Shown here in pieces: positions 15,597 to 23,595 of a DNA stretch of 29,304 bases. Where the stretch lies: assembly GCA_964622255.1 (NCBI GenBank), contig CAZUPK010000064.1, forward strand, positions 1 through 29,304, read 5' to 3'. Each line of letters starts with the position of its first letter. Position 1 is the first letter of the stretch. The notes under the pieces were generated by a model. It was not told the DNA's origin. It worked only from the letters and a program-made list of their open reading frames with translations, and searched no databases. Position numbers and translations under genes: made by a program. This DNA comes from SZUA-1377 sp964622255 (GTDB lineage: Bacteria; Campylobacterota; Campylobacteria; Campylobacterales; QNZT01).

Positions 15597-16082
15597 TTAA
15601 AACCTTATAAAATACTCCTTTGCACTATCTATCAAACTCCTTTTTCTTTTTCCGATAACACTTCTATATCTCTGAGCCTTTATTAAAAAGTTATCTTTTA
15701 TATAAACCCTAATCAATACATTGCTTCTATAATTCAATCTTTTCTTTGAATAAAACTGTATTTTTTCTGTCTTTAAAGCATCGGTAAAAGTATAAAGATA
15801 AAGATCTCTAAACTCAGGATCTTTATATATTGCTACTATATAACCAACCATTTCAAACCCTTTTTGATACTTATCATTTAGATTTTCATACCTAACTTTC
15901 TTTTTTACATTAGCCTCTTTTTTAGGTTCCTTAATAATAGGAGCATCTCTCTTTATTCTACCCACAGTCATATTCTGAGGAGTTGCCCTTTTTGTATATG
16001 TAAAAATATTCTCCACTTTTGATATGCAACCACTTAAGACTAAAGAGTATATCAAAACCAAACTAACTAACACAAACCTCAT
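15597..16082 (-). CDS. small lipoprotein of unknown function
   Basis: The protein has 161 residues, with a lipoprotein signal peptide ending in LVLSGC (lipidated Cys19). A basic, low-complexity linker (about 45-65, IIKEPKKEANVKKKVRY) is followed by a compact beta-rich domain. The C-terminal part is strongly basic (GKRKRSLIDSAKEYF). No family recognised. The gene begins 2 nt after ribD stops and ends flush against the haem-protein gene, so the three are probably co-transcribed. Confidence 0.7.
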   Translation of the reverse strand: MRFVLVSLVLIYSLVLSGCISKVENIFTYTKRATPQNMTVGRIKRDAPIIKEPKKEANVKKKVRYENLNDKYQKGFEMVGYIVAIYKDPEFRDLYLYTFTDALKTEKIQFYSKKRLNYRSNVLIRVYIKDNFLIKAQRYRSVIGKRKRSLIDSAKEYFIRF

Positions 16083-16084
16083 AA

Positions 16085-17077
16085 CTACTCCTTAACTTTC
16101 CACTCTATTGTATCATCAAAATAATTAAATTTTTTTAACCTTTTAAACTCTTTTCCAAACTCAAAAGCCCTTCCCTCCCTTTCTAAAGCACTTTGAAAAA
16201 TCATCATAGCATCTATCATCTCTTTTACATAGTTGTATAGATTTTCTCCACCCTCTACTATTATGTAGTTATATCTTTTTAAGATATCAAAACTACCATC
16301 TATAAAAACCTCTCTTCCCTCAACACTAAAAAGAGGTATATCTCTATCAAAATCATCTTTTTTAGAAAGTATCAAAATATCGGGAGGATTTTTCCCACTA
16401 GCTAGTCTTGTATCCAAAGTCGGTCTATCAACCCTAACACTCTCTCCACCTATAACTAACAAATCGCAAACTTCTCTTATTTTATGCACCAACTCTCTTG
16501 AAGTTTTTGAACTTATAACCCCTCCAGTATAGACACTGTTTTTACTAACTGCCACTTTAAAAAAGATAAACGATTTCTTTTTTTGCCATATCTCAAAAAG
16601 TCTTAAAAGCTTCTTTCCCTCATCTTCTAAAACCCCAACTTTAACATCCATACTATCTTTTAAAAACTCTACTCCACCACTTGCCTCTTTGTTTACATCC
16701 AAAGTAGATATAACAACCCTTTTAAACCCCATATCTTTTAAAAGTAAAGAGCAAGGAGGAGTTTTTCCATAGTGATTACAAGGCTCAAGTGTTACATAGA
16801 TAGTATGCTCTTTAAAAAAGTTCGAATAGTTTTCCCTTATAAACTTATGTGTGGTAAAAGCTTCACTTCTTATAACATCTTTTTTATAAAAAAGCAAAGC
16901 CTTATAAACTGCATCAAGCTCTGCATGAAACCCACCCGCTTTTTTATGAACCCCAATACTTATGATGTTTTGTTCTTTATCAACTATAACCGCTCCAACT
17001 GGAGGATTTGGATATGTTAAACCTTGATAATTCCAGGCACTCTGTAGTGCTTTTTGCATAAAAACTTCATCTACCAT
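16085..17077 (-). CDS. ribD: bifunctional riboflavin biosynthesis deaminase/reductase RibD
   Basis: RibD performs the second and third steps of riboflavin synthesis: deamination of the pyrimidine, then reduction of the ribosyl chain. The protein has 330 residues. The N-terminal cytidine-deaminase-like domain has zinc ligands His51 (FHAELDAV), Cys100 and Cys109 (TLEPCNHYGKTPPC). The C-terminal reductase domain (about 150-330) contains FFKVAVSKNS and VRVDRPTLDTRLA. Between the HAE and PC motifs about 24 residues are inserted relative to E. coli RibD, by remembered numbering. The C-terminal reductase portion looks short. No clear ribosome binding site precedes the ATG; ATG 17059 (residue 7) is an alternative. 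No FMN riboswitch is present, as it sits inside an operon. Confidence 0.92.
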   Translation of the reverse strand: MVDEVFMQKALQSAWNYQGLTYPNPPVGAVIVDKEQNIISIGVHKKAGGFHAELDAVYKALLFYKKDVIRSEAFTTHKFIRENYSNFFKEHTIYVTLEPCNHYGKTPPCSLLLKDMGFKRVVISTLDVNKEASGGVEFLKDSMDVKVGVLEDEGKKLLRLFEIWQKKKSFIFFKVAVSKNSVYTGGVISSKTSRELVHKIREVCDLLVIGGESVRVDRPTLDTRLASGKNPPDILILSKKDDFDRDIPLFSVEGREVFIDGSFDILKRYNYIIVEGGENLYNYVKEMIDAMMIFQSALEREGRAFEFGKEFKRLKKFNYFDDTIEWKVKE

Positions 17078-17088
17078 ATTTTACCATA

Positions 17089-17520
17089 TTACCATATATA
17101 GTAAGTTTTTGCTTGAAGTATATCTCCAAAAGCCAACTTTTTTTCCCTTTTGCTAGAACTATCCTTGATAGTAATTCCATTGCTATCACAAGAGACTATC
17201 TCACCTTTTAACTTACCAAGCTCACTATGTTTTATCTTTACTAACTCTCCAACAGAATTTGCAAAATGAACTGGCTCTGTAAGTTTTCTCTCAATCCCCG
17301 GAGAACTAATCTCTAAAAAATACTCCCCACTAACTGGTGGCTCAAGATCAAATATAGGAGAGAGTATCCTCGTAACCTCTGTGCATTTGTCTAAAGTTAT
17401 ACCATCCCTACTAGTGATATATACCCTATATATTTTATGCCCGTTTTCAGTCACTATCTCAGTATCATATAGCGATACTCCACACTCTTTTAAAAGATTT
17501 TTTAAAGTTTTATTGTCCAT
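17089..17520 (-). CDS. rimP: ribosome maturation factor RimP
   Basis: RimP assists assembly of the 30S subunit. The protein has 143 residues in two domains. The N-terminal alpha/beta part contains GVSLYDTEIV and the family motif GITLDKCTEVTRILSPIFD, followed by SGEYFLEISSPGIERKL. The C-terminal SH3-like part starts near 80 (VGELVKIKHSELG). The start overlaps rbfA by 11 bp. The order infB-rbfA-rimP is the mirror of the usual rimP-nusA-infB arrangement and is characteristic of Campylobacterota in my recollection; nusA is absent here. Confidence 0.94.
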   Translation of the reverse strand: MDNKTLKNLLKECGVSLYDTEIVTENGHKIYRVYITSRDGITLDKCTEVTRILSPIFDLEPPVSGEYFLEISSPGIERKLTEPVHFANSVGELVKIKHSELGKLKGEIVSCDSNGITIKDSSSKREKKLAFGDILQAKTYYIW

Positions 17521-17875
17521 TTTTGTGTAACTCTTTATCTATCTTTTTAAACAATTCATCTATTTTATTTTGAGTAGATAAAGTTTTGTCAAACTCAAAA
17601 GTAAACTTCGGAGCTCTATACCACCCTTCAGCCTGTTTACAATAGCTTTGTAAATATCCTCCAGCTTTTTTTAGATGAGAGATGATATATCTCTTTTCAC
17701 TCTCATCATAAAAAGCAGGATCTAAAAAAACCACAGCATCATACTTACCGCGACTACACTTTACATCTACAACTGTAACACTATTTATATTTTTATCATT
17801 TAAAGTTGCTATGGCCTCTGGTATAAGTTCTCTTAAGATAGACTCTGTTCTTAAAAGTTTGATACTCTTATTCAC
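17510..17875 (-). CDS. rbfA: 30S ribosome-binding factor RbfA
   Basis: RbfA is a KH-type cold-shock factor for late 30S maturation. The protein has 121 residues from a GTG start at 17875. The start overlaps the infB stop by one base (TAGTG), so translation is coupled. Typical elements are LRTESILRELIPEAIATL at the N-terminus, the strand SVTVVDVKCSRGKYDAVVF, then IISHLKKAGGYLQSYC and RAPKFTFEFD. The last of these is the family's conserved P-L/K-F-x-x-D-type strand. Confidence 0.93.
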   Translation of the reverse strand: MNKSIKLLRTESILRELIPEAIATLNDKNINSVTVVDVKCSRGKYDAVVFLDPAFYDESEKRYIISHLKKAGGYLQSYCKQAEGWYRAPKFTFEFDKTLSTQNKIDELFKKIDKELHKNGQ

Positions 17876-20439
17876 TACTCTTCAACCTCTATTGTTGCTT
17901 TATCTTCCACCATCTTAAAACTTTCTAAGAAATCGCCAACTTTTATATCTTTATATCCTACAATACCGATACCACACTCATAACCTTTAGCAACCTCTTT
18001 AACATCATCTTTAAATCTTTTTAGTGATGATATCTCACCCTCAAAGATAACAACTCCATCTCTTATAACTCTAACTCTAGCACCTCTATGTATGGCACCA
18101 TCTGTTACCATACATCCTGCAACTTGTCCTAGTTTTGGAACATTGAAAACCTCTCTAACCTCTGCTTGTCCTAGTTGTTCCTCTCTATGTATAGGAGACA
18201 ACATACCGCTTAGAAGTGATTTTACATCATCTATCAAATCATATATGACATTGTAAGTGCTTATCCTAACTCCAAGTTTTTTTGCCTTTTCCTTAATGCT
18301 ACCAGTCGGTCTTACATTAAATCCAAAAATCACACAATTTTCACTAGCCTCAGCCAAAGATATATCACTTTCACTGATACCACCTACTCCACTAGAGATG
18401 ATATTTACTTTTACCTCATCATTTCTCAGTTTTTCTAAAGATAATTTTAAAGCTTCTAAAGTTCCACCAACATCGGCTTTCAAAACAACAGGAAGTGATT
18501 TTATCTGACCCTCTGCAATCTTCGCACCAAGTTCATCTATAGTTACTTTTGTTGATTTTGACAACTCTTTTTGTCTTAAGTATTCAGCTTTTTTCTTCGC
18601 CAACTCTTTAGCCTCTTTTTCACTATCCATAGAGATAAGAGTCTCTCCAGTAGATGGAACTTCATTTAGCCCTACTACAACTCCTGGTTGACCAGGATAT
18701 AACTCTTTTAGATTTTTCTTATTTTCATCTATGATAGCTCTTACTTTTCCATAAGCAGTTCCACAAAGCACAACATCACCAAGCCTCAAAGTTCCATTTT
18801 GCATAATAACAGTTCCAACAGGACCTCTTCCTTTTTCTAAAGAACTCTCGATGATAGTTGCCTTTGCCTTTGCATTTTTATTTGCTTTTAGCTCTAAAAG
18901 CTCTGCTTGTAAAAGGATATTTTCTAAAAGCCCATCTATCCCCTCTCCAGTGTGAGCCGAAACCTCTACAAACTCTATATCTCCACCCCAATCAACAGGA
19001 GTCACTCCAAGTTCTGCAAGTCCAGCCTTTGCAAAATCAGGATTTGCACTAGGTTTATCTATCTTATTTATAGCAACTATAAAAGGAACATTAGCTGCTT
19101 TAGCATGTTCAAGTGCCTCTTTTGTTTGAGGTTTTACTCCATCATCTGCCGCAACCACTATGATAGCTATATCAGTAACACTAGCTCCTCTTGCTCTCAT
19201 AGCAGAAAATGCAGCATGCCCTGGAGTATCTATAAATGTTATAGCTTGTCCATTTTTTTCAACCATATAAGCACCAATATGTTGAGTTATGCCACCATGC
19301 TCTCTTGTGGCTACATGAGTGCTTCGTATCTTATCTAATAGTGAAGTTTTACCATGGTCAACATGCCCCATAATAGTTATAACAGGAGGTCTTAACTCTA
19401 AATCACTACCTTCCCCTTTATAAAATTTTTCAGCATCGAACTCTTCAAGAGGATTTATAGTAGTAACCTCTACTCCAAACTCCTCTGCCAAAATCTCTAT
19501 AGCATCTTTATCTAAAAAGTCATTTTTAGTAACCATCATACCAAGAGAAAAAAGAACCTTTATGATATCACTAATAGGTCTGTTTAATTTTTCTGCAAAC
19601 TCATAAACCCTTATTTCTTCAGGTATCTCCACACTTGTTACTACCGCTGTCCTTTCCTCTTTTTTCTTTTTCTTTTTTTTAGTTGGTTTTCTACTTATAC
19701 CTCTTTGTTGGATAAAACTCGCACTTCTAGCTGTTCTTACTTTATTTACATCAACTTGCTTCTTTTTAGATTCTACCTTTGGTTCATCTTTAACTGTAAA
19801 GTCGTGTAAAACTACCATTTCCTCCTCAGGAATAATCTCAATAGAAGATATATCCCCTCCAAAAATATCCAATTTTTGAGTATCAGCCTGTTTAGATATT
19901 GCTGGAGTTTTCTTAACCTTTTTCTTTTTTTTAACTCCCGGAATAGCTTCTGGCATAACTATTTCTTGCTTTTTAAAACCACTTTCTTCCTCTTTTTTAG
20001 GTGACTCTTTTCTTTTTTTCTTTACTATGACAAGTCCTCTTCTTTTTTTCAAAGATGACTCTGCAAGAGTAGGAGTAGTCTTTTTTTCTTTTTCCTTTTC
20101 TTTTTTATCTTTCATCCTCTCTTTATTTTCACTTTCTTTCTTAGAAGCATTTTTTTTAGAACTATTTTTCTGAGATCTAACTTTTTTATCTTCTACTTTA
20201 CTTTTTTTCTTTATAATCTCACTTTTTTCACTTTTGGCAGATACTACTTCTTTCTTTTCTATTTTAGTAGCAGGTTTTTTACCTGACATAATATACTCCA
20301 TCAAAATCTCTGCATCTTCAACACTTACAGAACTATTTGCCGCTTTAGCTTTTATATCCACTTTATGTGCATAAGTTAATACCTCTTTTGATGTGAGTCC
20401 TAGTTCTTGTGCTATCTCGCTTATACGAACTTTATCCAT
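17875..20439 (-). CDS. infB: translation initiation factor IF-2
   Basis: IF-2 is the GTPase that places initiator tRNA on the ribosome. The protein has 854 residues. An N-terminal IF2_N-like helical domain covers about 1-55, followed by about 200 residues of very Lys/Glu-rich disordered linker. A second IF2_N domain lies at about 268-320. The G domain has GHVDHGKT (about 358-365), DTPGHAAF and NKID, and domains II-IV continue to the C-terminus. Ser-Lys runs such as KKKKKKKEE give the linker high charge and very A-rich DNA. The start overlaps ylxR by 8 bp. Confidence 0.97.
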   Translation of the reverse strand: MDKVRISEIAQELGLTSKEVLTYAHKVDIKAKAANSSVSVEDAEILMEYIMSGKKPATKIEKKEVVSAKSEKSEIIKKKSKVEDKKVRSQKNSSKKNASKKESENKERMKDKKEKEKEKKTTPTLAESSLKKRRGLVIVKKKRKESPKKEEESGFKKQEIVMPEAIPGVKKKKKVKKTPAISKQADTQKLDIFGGDISSIEIIPEEEMVVLHDFTVKDEPKVESKKKQVDVNKVRTARSASFIQQRGISRKPTKKKKKKKEERTAVVTSVEIPEEIRVYEFAEKLNRPISDIIKVLFSLGMMVTKNDFLDKDAIEILAEEFGVEVTTINPLEEFDAEKFYKGEGSDLELRPPVITIMGHVDHGKTSLLDKIRSTHVATREHGGITQHIGAYMVEKNGQAITFIDTPGHAAFSAMRARGASVTDIAIIVVAADDGVKPQTKEALEHAKAANVPFIVAINKIDKPSANPDFAKAGLAELGVTPVDWGGDIEFVEVSAHTGEGIDGLLENILLQAELLELKANKNAKAKATIIESSLEKGRGPVGTVIMQNGTLRLGDVVLCGTAYGKVRAIIDENKKNLKELYPGQPGVVVGLNEVPSTGETLISMDSEKEAKELAKKKAEYLRQKELSKSTKVTIDELGAKIAEGQIKSLPVVLKADVGGTLEALKLSLEKLRNDEVKVNIISSGVGGISESDISLAEASENCVIFGFNVRPTGSIKEKAKKLGVRISTYNVIYDLIDDVKSLLSGMLSPIHREEQLGQAEVREVFNVPKLGQVAGCMVTDGAIHRGARVRVIRDGVVIFEGEISSLKRFKDDVKEVAKGYECGIGIVGYKDIKVGDFLESFKMVEDKATIEVEE

Positions 20440-20647
20440 TTAAAATCTTCTCCAAACTATTTATTTTTATCTCTTTTTTACAAACCTTACTTAAAGCTTT
20501 TTTTATATTTTTTTCACCATTATTTATACATTTACTGCAAAGATAGAAACTCCTACCATAACCGATATATCTACAAACTTCACCCTCTATACAAGAGAGA
20601 CGAAACAACTCTTTTTGAGCCAACCTTTTTCTGCAACCAATGCACAT
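20432..20647 (-). CDS. ylxR: YlxR-family (DUF448) RNA-binding protein; true start probably upstream
   Basis: This is a small nucleic-acid-binding protein of the infB operon (YlxR, also linked to RNase P in some bacteria). From ATG 20647 it has 71 residues with CIGCRKRLAQKELFRL and GYGRSFYLCSKC. The family normally starts with an (I)P(L/I)R-x-C core, and here the in-frame codons just upstream of this ATG encode YTPIR. The gene therefore very likely starts earlier. No ATG, GTG or TTG exists in that frame up to the thrB end. ATA at 20672-20674 has AAGGA (20683-20687) exactly 8 nt upstream, which would give 80 residues. The coordinates given are the conservative ones. Confidence 0.85.
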   Translation of the reverse strand: MCIGCRKRLAQKELFRLSCIEGEVCRYIGYGRSFYLCSKCINNGEKNIKKALSKVCKKEIKINSLEKILNG

Positions 20648-20685
20648 TCTAATGGGAGTATATAGTAAGCTTATAGTAATCTTCC

Positions 20686-21570
20686 TTAGTCTTTTATAAT
20701 ATTATATCCTATATTGTTAAAATTATATACTTCCACTCTAAATTTAGGAAACTTTTTTGCTAAAATATCCCTTAATTTTACTGCATCATCATCATATGTA
20801 AGGTTAAAAAAAGTTGAGCCACTTCCACTCAAAGTGCTCATCAAAGCTCCATTTTCTAAAGCAATATCTCTTACTAAAAAAAGTTCTTTAAGATTTCTCA
20901 TCCTTACACTTTCATGTATCTTGTCTTTTGATGCATATCTAAGTGTTTTCCAATCTTCATTGAAAAAAGCACTTGCTAAAACAGTCGAATGAGAGATATT
21001 AAAAACTGCCTTTTGTAAAGATAGAAACTTTGGAAGTTTTCCCCTTGATTGACTAGTTGACATAGGTTTATTTGGTATTACAACAACTGCTTTTAAATAT
21101 TCCGGTATCTCCTTCTTTTGGGAAATAACCCTATCTTTATATATAAGGGAGGAGACAAAACCTCCATAAGTAGCCGGTGCAATATTATCCGGATGAGGCT
21201 CATAAAATAAAGCTTTATTTAAAATAGCCTCTTTTGAAAGCTTTATATTTGCCATCTCATAAGCACTAGCTATTGCCGAAACGATAACAGCTGAAGAACT
21301 TCCCAAACCTCTTGAAAAGGGAATATGATTTGTAAACTCAAATCTAAAATTATCTCTTTTACCTACAAGTTTAGTATAAAAGTTATAAAAAATATTTATA
21401 AATTGATTATTTGTTTTAACTTTAGCCCTATTTGCACCCTCTCCCTTTATCGAAACACTAAAAAAACGGCTAGGAGTTACCTTGATTTCATTATTAAGAT
21501 CTATTGCCAATCCTAAAGTATCAAATCCAGGACCAAGATTGGCACTTGTAGCTGGTGCTTTTATAATCAC
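20686..21570 (-). CDS. thrB: homoserine kinase ThrB (GHMP family)
   Basis: ThrB phosphorylates L-homoserine to O-phosphohomoserine on the way to threonine. The protein has 294 residues. It has the GHMP N-terminal PATSANLGPGFDTLGLAI (about 6-23), the ATP-binding loop FSRGLGSSSAVIVSA (about 85-99, core GLGSSSA 88-94), and the C-terminal LMSTLSGSGSTFFNL glycine loop. It lies 11 nt after tsaB. Its stop codon overlaps the ribosome binding site proposed for ylxR. Confidence 0.95.
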   Translation of the reverse strand: MIIKAPATSANLGPGFDTLGLAIDLNNEIKVTPSRFFSVSIKGEGANRAKVKTNNQFINIFYNFYTKLVGKRDNFRFEFTNHIPFSRGLGSSSAVIVSAIASAYEMANIKLSKEAILNKALFYEPHPDNIAPATYGGFVSSLIYKDRVISQKKEIPEYLKAVVVIPNKPMSTSQSRGKLPKFLSLQKAVFNISHSTVLASAFFNEDWKTLRYASKDKIHESVRMRNLKELFLVRDIALENGALMSTLSGSGSTFFNLTYDDDAVKLRDILAKKFPKFRVEVYNFNNIGYNIIKD

Positions 21571-21581
21571 AACTCATCCTC

Positions 21582-22046
21582 TTATACAGCAGGTAAAACA
21601 TATAAAGGCTCTACATCTGCACTAAAAATAGTTTTATTTAATATATCTGGAAGTTCAAAAAATTTTACTTTGGAACTATCCTTCAAAATTTCAACGGTGA
21701 TATTATCATCTTTTTTCATAAAAAAACGATTACCAACAGCTTTTATAGGTGAATTTTTATTAAAGCTAAATCCATCTGTTGCAAAAATAGGAATATCCAA
21801 AGTTATAGATAGTGTTCTTAAAAATATATAAGTTATTTTGATGGCCATAAAACTTCCTGGTCCTTTTGCAAAAAAAAGATTTCCTATCTGAAACTCTTTT
21901 AAAATCTCATCAAAAATCATAGGTAAAACATCACTAGTTTTTTCTTTTTTTATATAACTTTTTATGAGCCTTTTATCATAATATATCCCAACCAAAAGAG
22001 GACTTCCAAGCGATATAACCAAAACATCTACTTTAGTGTTGATCAT
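21582..22046 (-). CDS. tsaB: TsaB-like t6A biosynthesis protein, short form
   Basis: TsaB partners TsaD and TsaE in making N6-threonylcarbamoyladenosine at tRNA position 37. Only 154 residues are present, against about 230 in E. coli; the missing part corresponds to the C-terminal lobe. The recognisable core is FAKGPGSFMAIKITYIFL (about 59-76), followed by LDIPIFATDGFSFN. The usual GPGSFTGLR motif is altered to GPGSFMAIK. Short divergent TsaB proteins in this spot next to lpxC and thrB are, as I recall, normal for Campylobacterota. It overlaps lpxC by 14 bp. Confidence 0.78.
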   Translation of the reverse strand: MINTKVDVLVISLGSPLLVGIYYDKRLIKSYIKKEKTSDVLPMIFDEILKEFQIGNLFFAKGPGSFMAIKITYIFLRTLSITLDIPIFATDGFSFNKNSPIKAVGNRFFMKKDDNITVEILKDSSKVKFFELPDILNKTIFSADVEPLYVLPAV

Positions 22047-22917
22047 AAAATACTATATCCTTGATACCCTCTAGCTCGACAATTTCATATGAACTAGGAT
22101 TATCAAAAAGTTTTTTTGTAAGCTCGTGATTTAAGTTGTGACTTCCTGCATATGACTTATAAGAAGCTATATATGGATATCCAAGCAATCTCAAATCCCC
22201 TATAGCATCAAGTATTTTATGTCTTACAAACTCATTTTCATATCTTAAACCTTCTAAGTTTAGTATCCTCCTTTCATCCAAAACTATAGCATTTTCCAAA
22301 CTACCACCCAAAGCCAAATCACTTTTCCTTAACATCCGTATATCTTTTACAAAACCAAAAGTTCTAGCCCTTGCTATTTCATTTAAATAATTCGATTTTG
22401 AAAAATTAAACAAATATTCCTGTTTAGAAATAGCAGGATGATTAAAACTTATACTAAACTCATAACTAGGAGTTAAAGCAGGTTCTAAAGATACAAATTT
22501 TTCACCATCTTCTACACTAACTTTTTCTCTTAAAATTATGACTTTTCGACCCTTACTCAACTCTTTTTTTCCTGCTTCTTGAAGCATCATACAAAAACTA
22601 GCACTACTTCCATCCATAATAGGAACTTCATAAGAATCAAGTTTTATAAGGATATTATCTATACCAAAAGCATATATAGCAGAAAGAAGATGTTCTATAG
22701 TCGAAACAAACTTATCTTTAGCCGTTCCAACTACCGTAGCCATACGAGTATCTATAACATTTTCCGGTTTTGCCTCTATATATTCATCTATATCACTTCT
22801 ATAAAATACAACCCCTCTACCCTCTTCTAAAGGTTCAAGAGTCATCTTTATAGGGACCCCCTTGTGAAGTCCTATACCCACTCCGTTTATAGAGTTTTTT
22901 ATAGTGCTTTGTTTCAA
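22033..22917 (-). CDS. lpxC: UDP-3-O-acyl-N-acetylglucosamine deacetylase LpxC
   Basis: LpxC catalyses the committed step of lipid A synthesis using a catalytic zinc. The protein has 294 residues. The zinc ligands are His76 (TIEHLLSAI), His233 and Asp237 (HKILDAIGD), and the catalytic His260 lies in GSHNLNHEL. The N-terminal GVGIGLHKG and the MDGSSASF segment at about 101-108 are family hallmarks. It starts 2 nt after the minC stop. Confidence 0.97.
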   Translation of the reverse strand: MKQSTIKNSINGVGIGLHKGVPIKMTLEPLEEGRGVVFYRSDIDEYIEAKPENVIDTRMATVVGTAKDKFVSTIEHLLSAIYAFGIDNILIKLDSYEVPIMDGSSASFCMMLQEAGKKELSKGRKVIILREKVSVEDGEKFVSLEPALTPSYEFSISFNHPAISKQEYLFNFSKSNYLNEIARARTFGFVKDIRMLRKSDLALGGSLENAIVLDERRILNLEGLRYENEFVRHKILDAIGDLRLLGYPYIASYKSYAGSHNLNHELTKKLFDNPSSYEIVELEGIKDIVFYDQH

Positions 22918-22919
22918 AC

Positions 22920-23540
22920 CTATAAATCCTCTATTTTATAACCATCAATAGCCTTTATAACCTTTTTAATCTTTCCACCACTAAACTCATCTTTATCCAA
23001 AATATCTCCGTTAAATACAACATATCCCTTTCCTATAGATTTTAATATGATAAAATCTCCATTTGCTTCAACAACTCCATCTATAGTTTCAAGAACAGTT
23101 ACATTTCCCTCACATATAACTTTTGCACCACTATTTACTCTTGAAAATGAAACTATATCCCCATCATATTCTAAAATTTCACCACTTCTTATGGGTTTAT
23201 TTATAACTTTAGTCTTCTTTGCCAAAGTTTCTTGATAAACAACTTGCTCCTTAGCACGACCTTCTTGTTTTAAATGAGCCGAAGTAGATGAACTTTTAGA
23301 AGTTAAAGTAGCCTTTGAACTTTTAGCACTATCTATCTTTTTGATATTGCACCCACTTGATAAAACAAAGCAAAGCCCATTTGTTTCTAAAAACTTTTTT
23401 ATCTTAGGAGTTACCTCTCCCTCAATCAAAAGCAGATAATCTTTAATAAGAAGTAAGTTCTTATCCATAAACTCGAAAAACTTAGCTTCTTTATCAACCA
23501 CTATATCAAAAACTCTTATCTTTTTCTGCTTAACCTTCAT
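22920..23540 (-). CDS. minC: septum-site determining protein MinC
   Basis: MinC inhibits FtsZ polymerisation as part of the Min system. The protein has 206 residues. The C-terminal right-handed beta-helix is clear from about residue 115: GEILEYDGDIVSFSRVNSGA, VICEGNVTVLETIDGVVEA, GKGYVVFNGDILD. The N-terminal domain (1-85) is divergent, and a Ser/Thr/Lys-rich linker (about 70-105) joins them. minD and minE are not adjacent. GAGGAGAG just before the ATG is a strong ribosome binding site, and the heptamer array lies directly upstream of it. Confidence 0.88.
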   Translation of the reverse strand: MKVKQKKIRVFDIVVDKEAKFFEFMDKNLLLIKDYLLLIEGEVTPKIKKFLETNGLCFVLSSGCNIKKIDSAKSSKATLTSKSSSTSAHLKQEGRAKEQVVYQETLAKKTKVINKPIRSGEILEYDGDIVSFSRVNSGAKVICEGNVTVLETIDGVVEANGDFIILKSIGKGYVVFNGDILDKDEFSGGKIKKVIKAIDGYKIEDL

Positions 23541-23551
23541 AAACTCTCCTC

Positions 23552-23593
23552 ACTTCCTACTTCCTACTTCCTACTTCCTACTTCCTACTTCCT
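23552..23593. repeat. 6 x 7 bp perfect tandem repeat (ACTTCCT)
   Basis: Six perfect copies of ACTTCCT (AGGAAGT on the transcribed strand) fill the gap between the M23 peptidase stop codon (23596-23598) and the minC ribosome binding site. Each minus-strand copy contains AGGA, so the array also repeats a Shine-Dalgarno-like core. The placement is the same as that of the array at 13773-13800. Confidence 0.95.
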
Positions 23594-23595
23594 AC

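Noticed and set aside
17078..17520. FMN riboswitch controlling ribD
   Set aside because: ribD lies 11 nt behind rimP inside an operon, leaving no room for an aptamer.
18952..19338. Plus-strand open frames inside infB and other minus-strand genes
   Set aside because: They are antisense shadows of well-conserved genes, with no ribosome binding sites or recognisable domains.
21530..21560. Second sigma-54-like site (TTGGCAC) inside thrB
   Set aside because: The GG and downstream GC are separated by 8 rather than 10 nt and it lies within a conserved coding segment.
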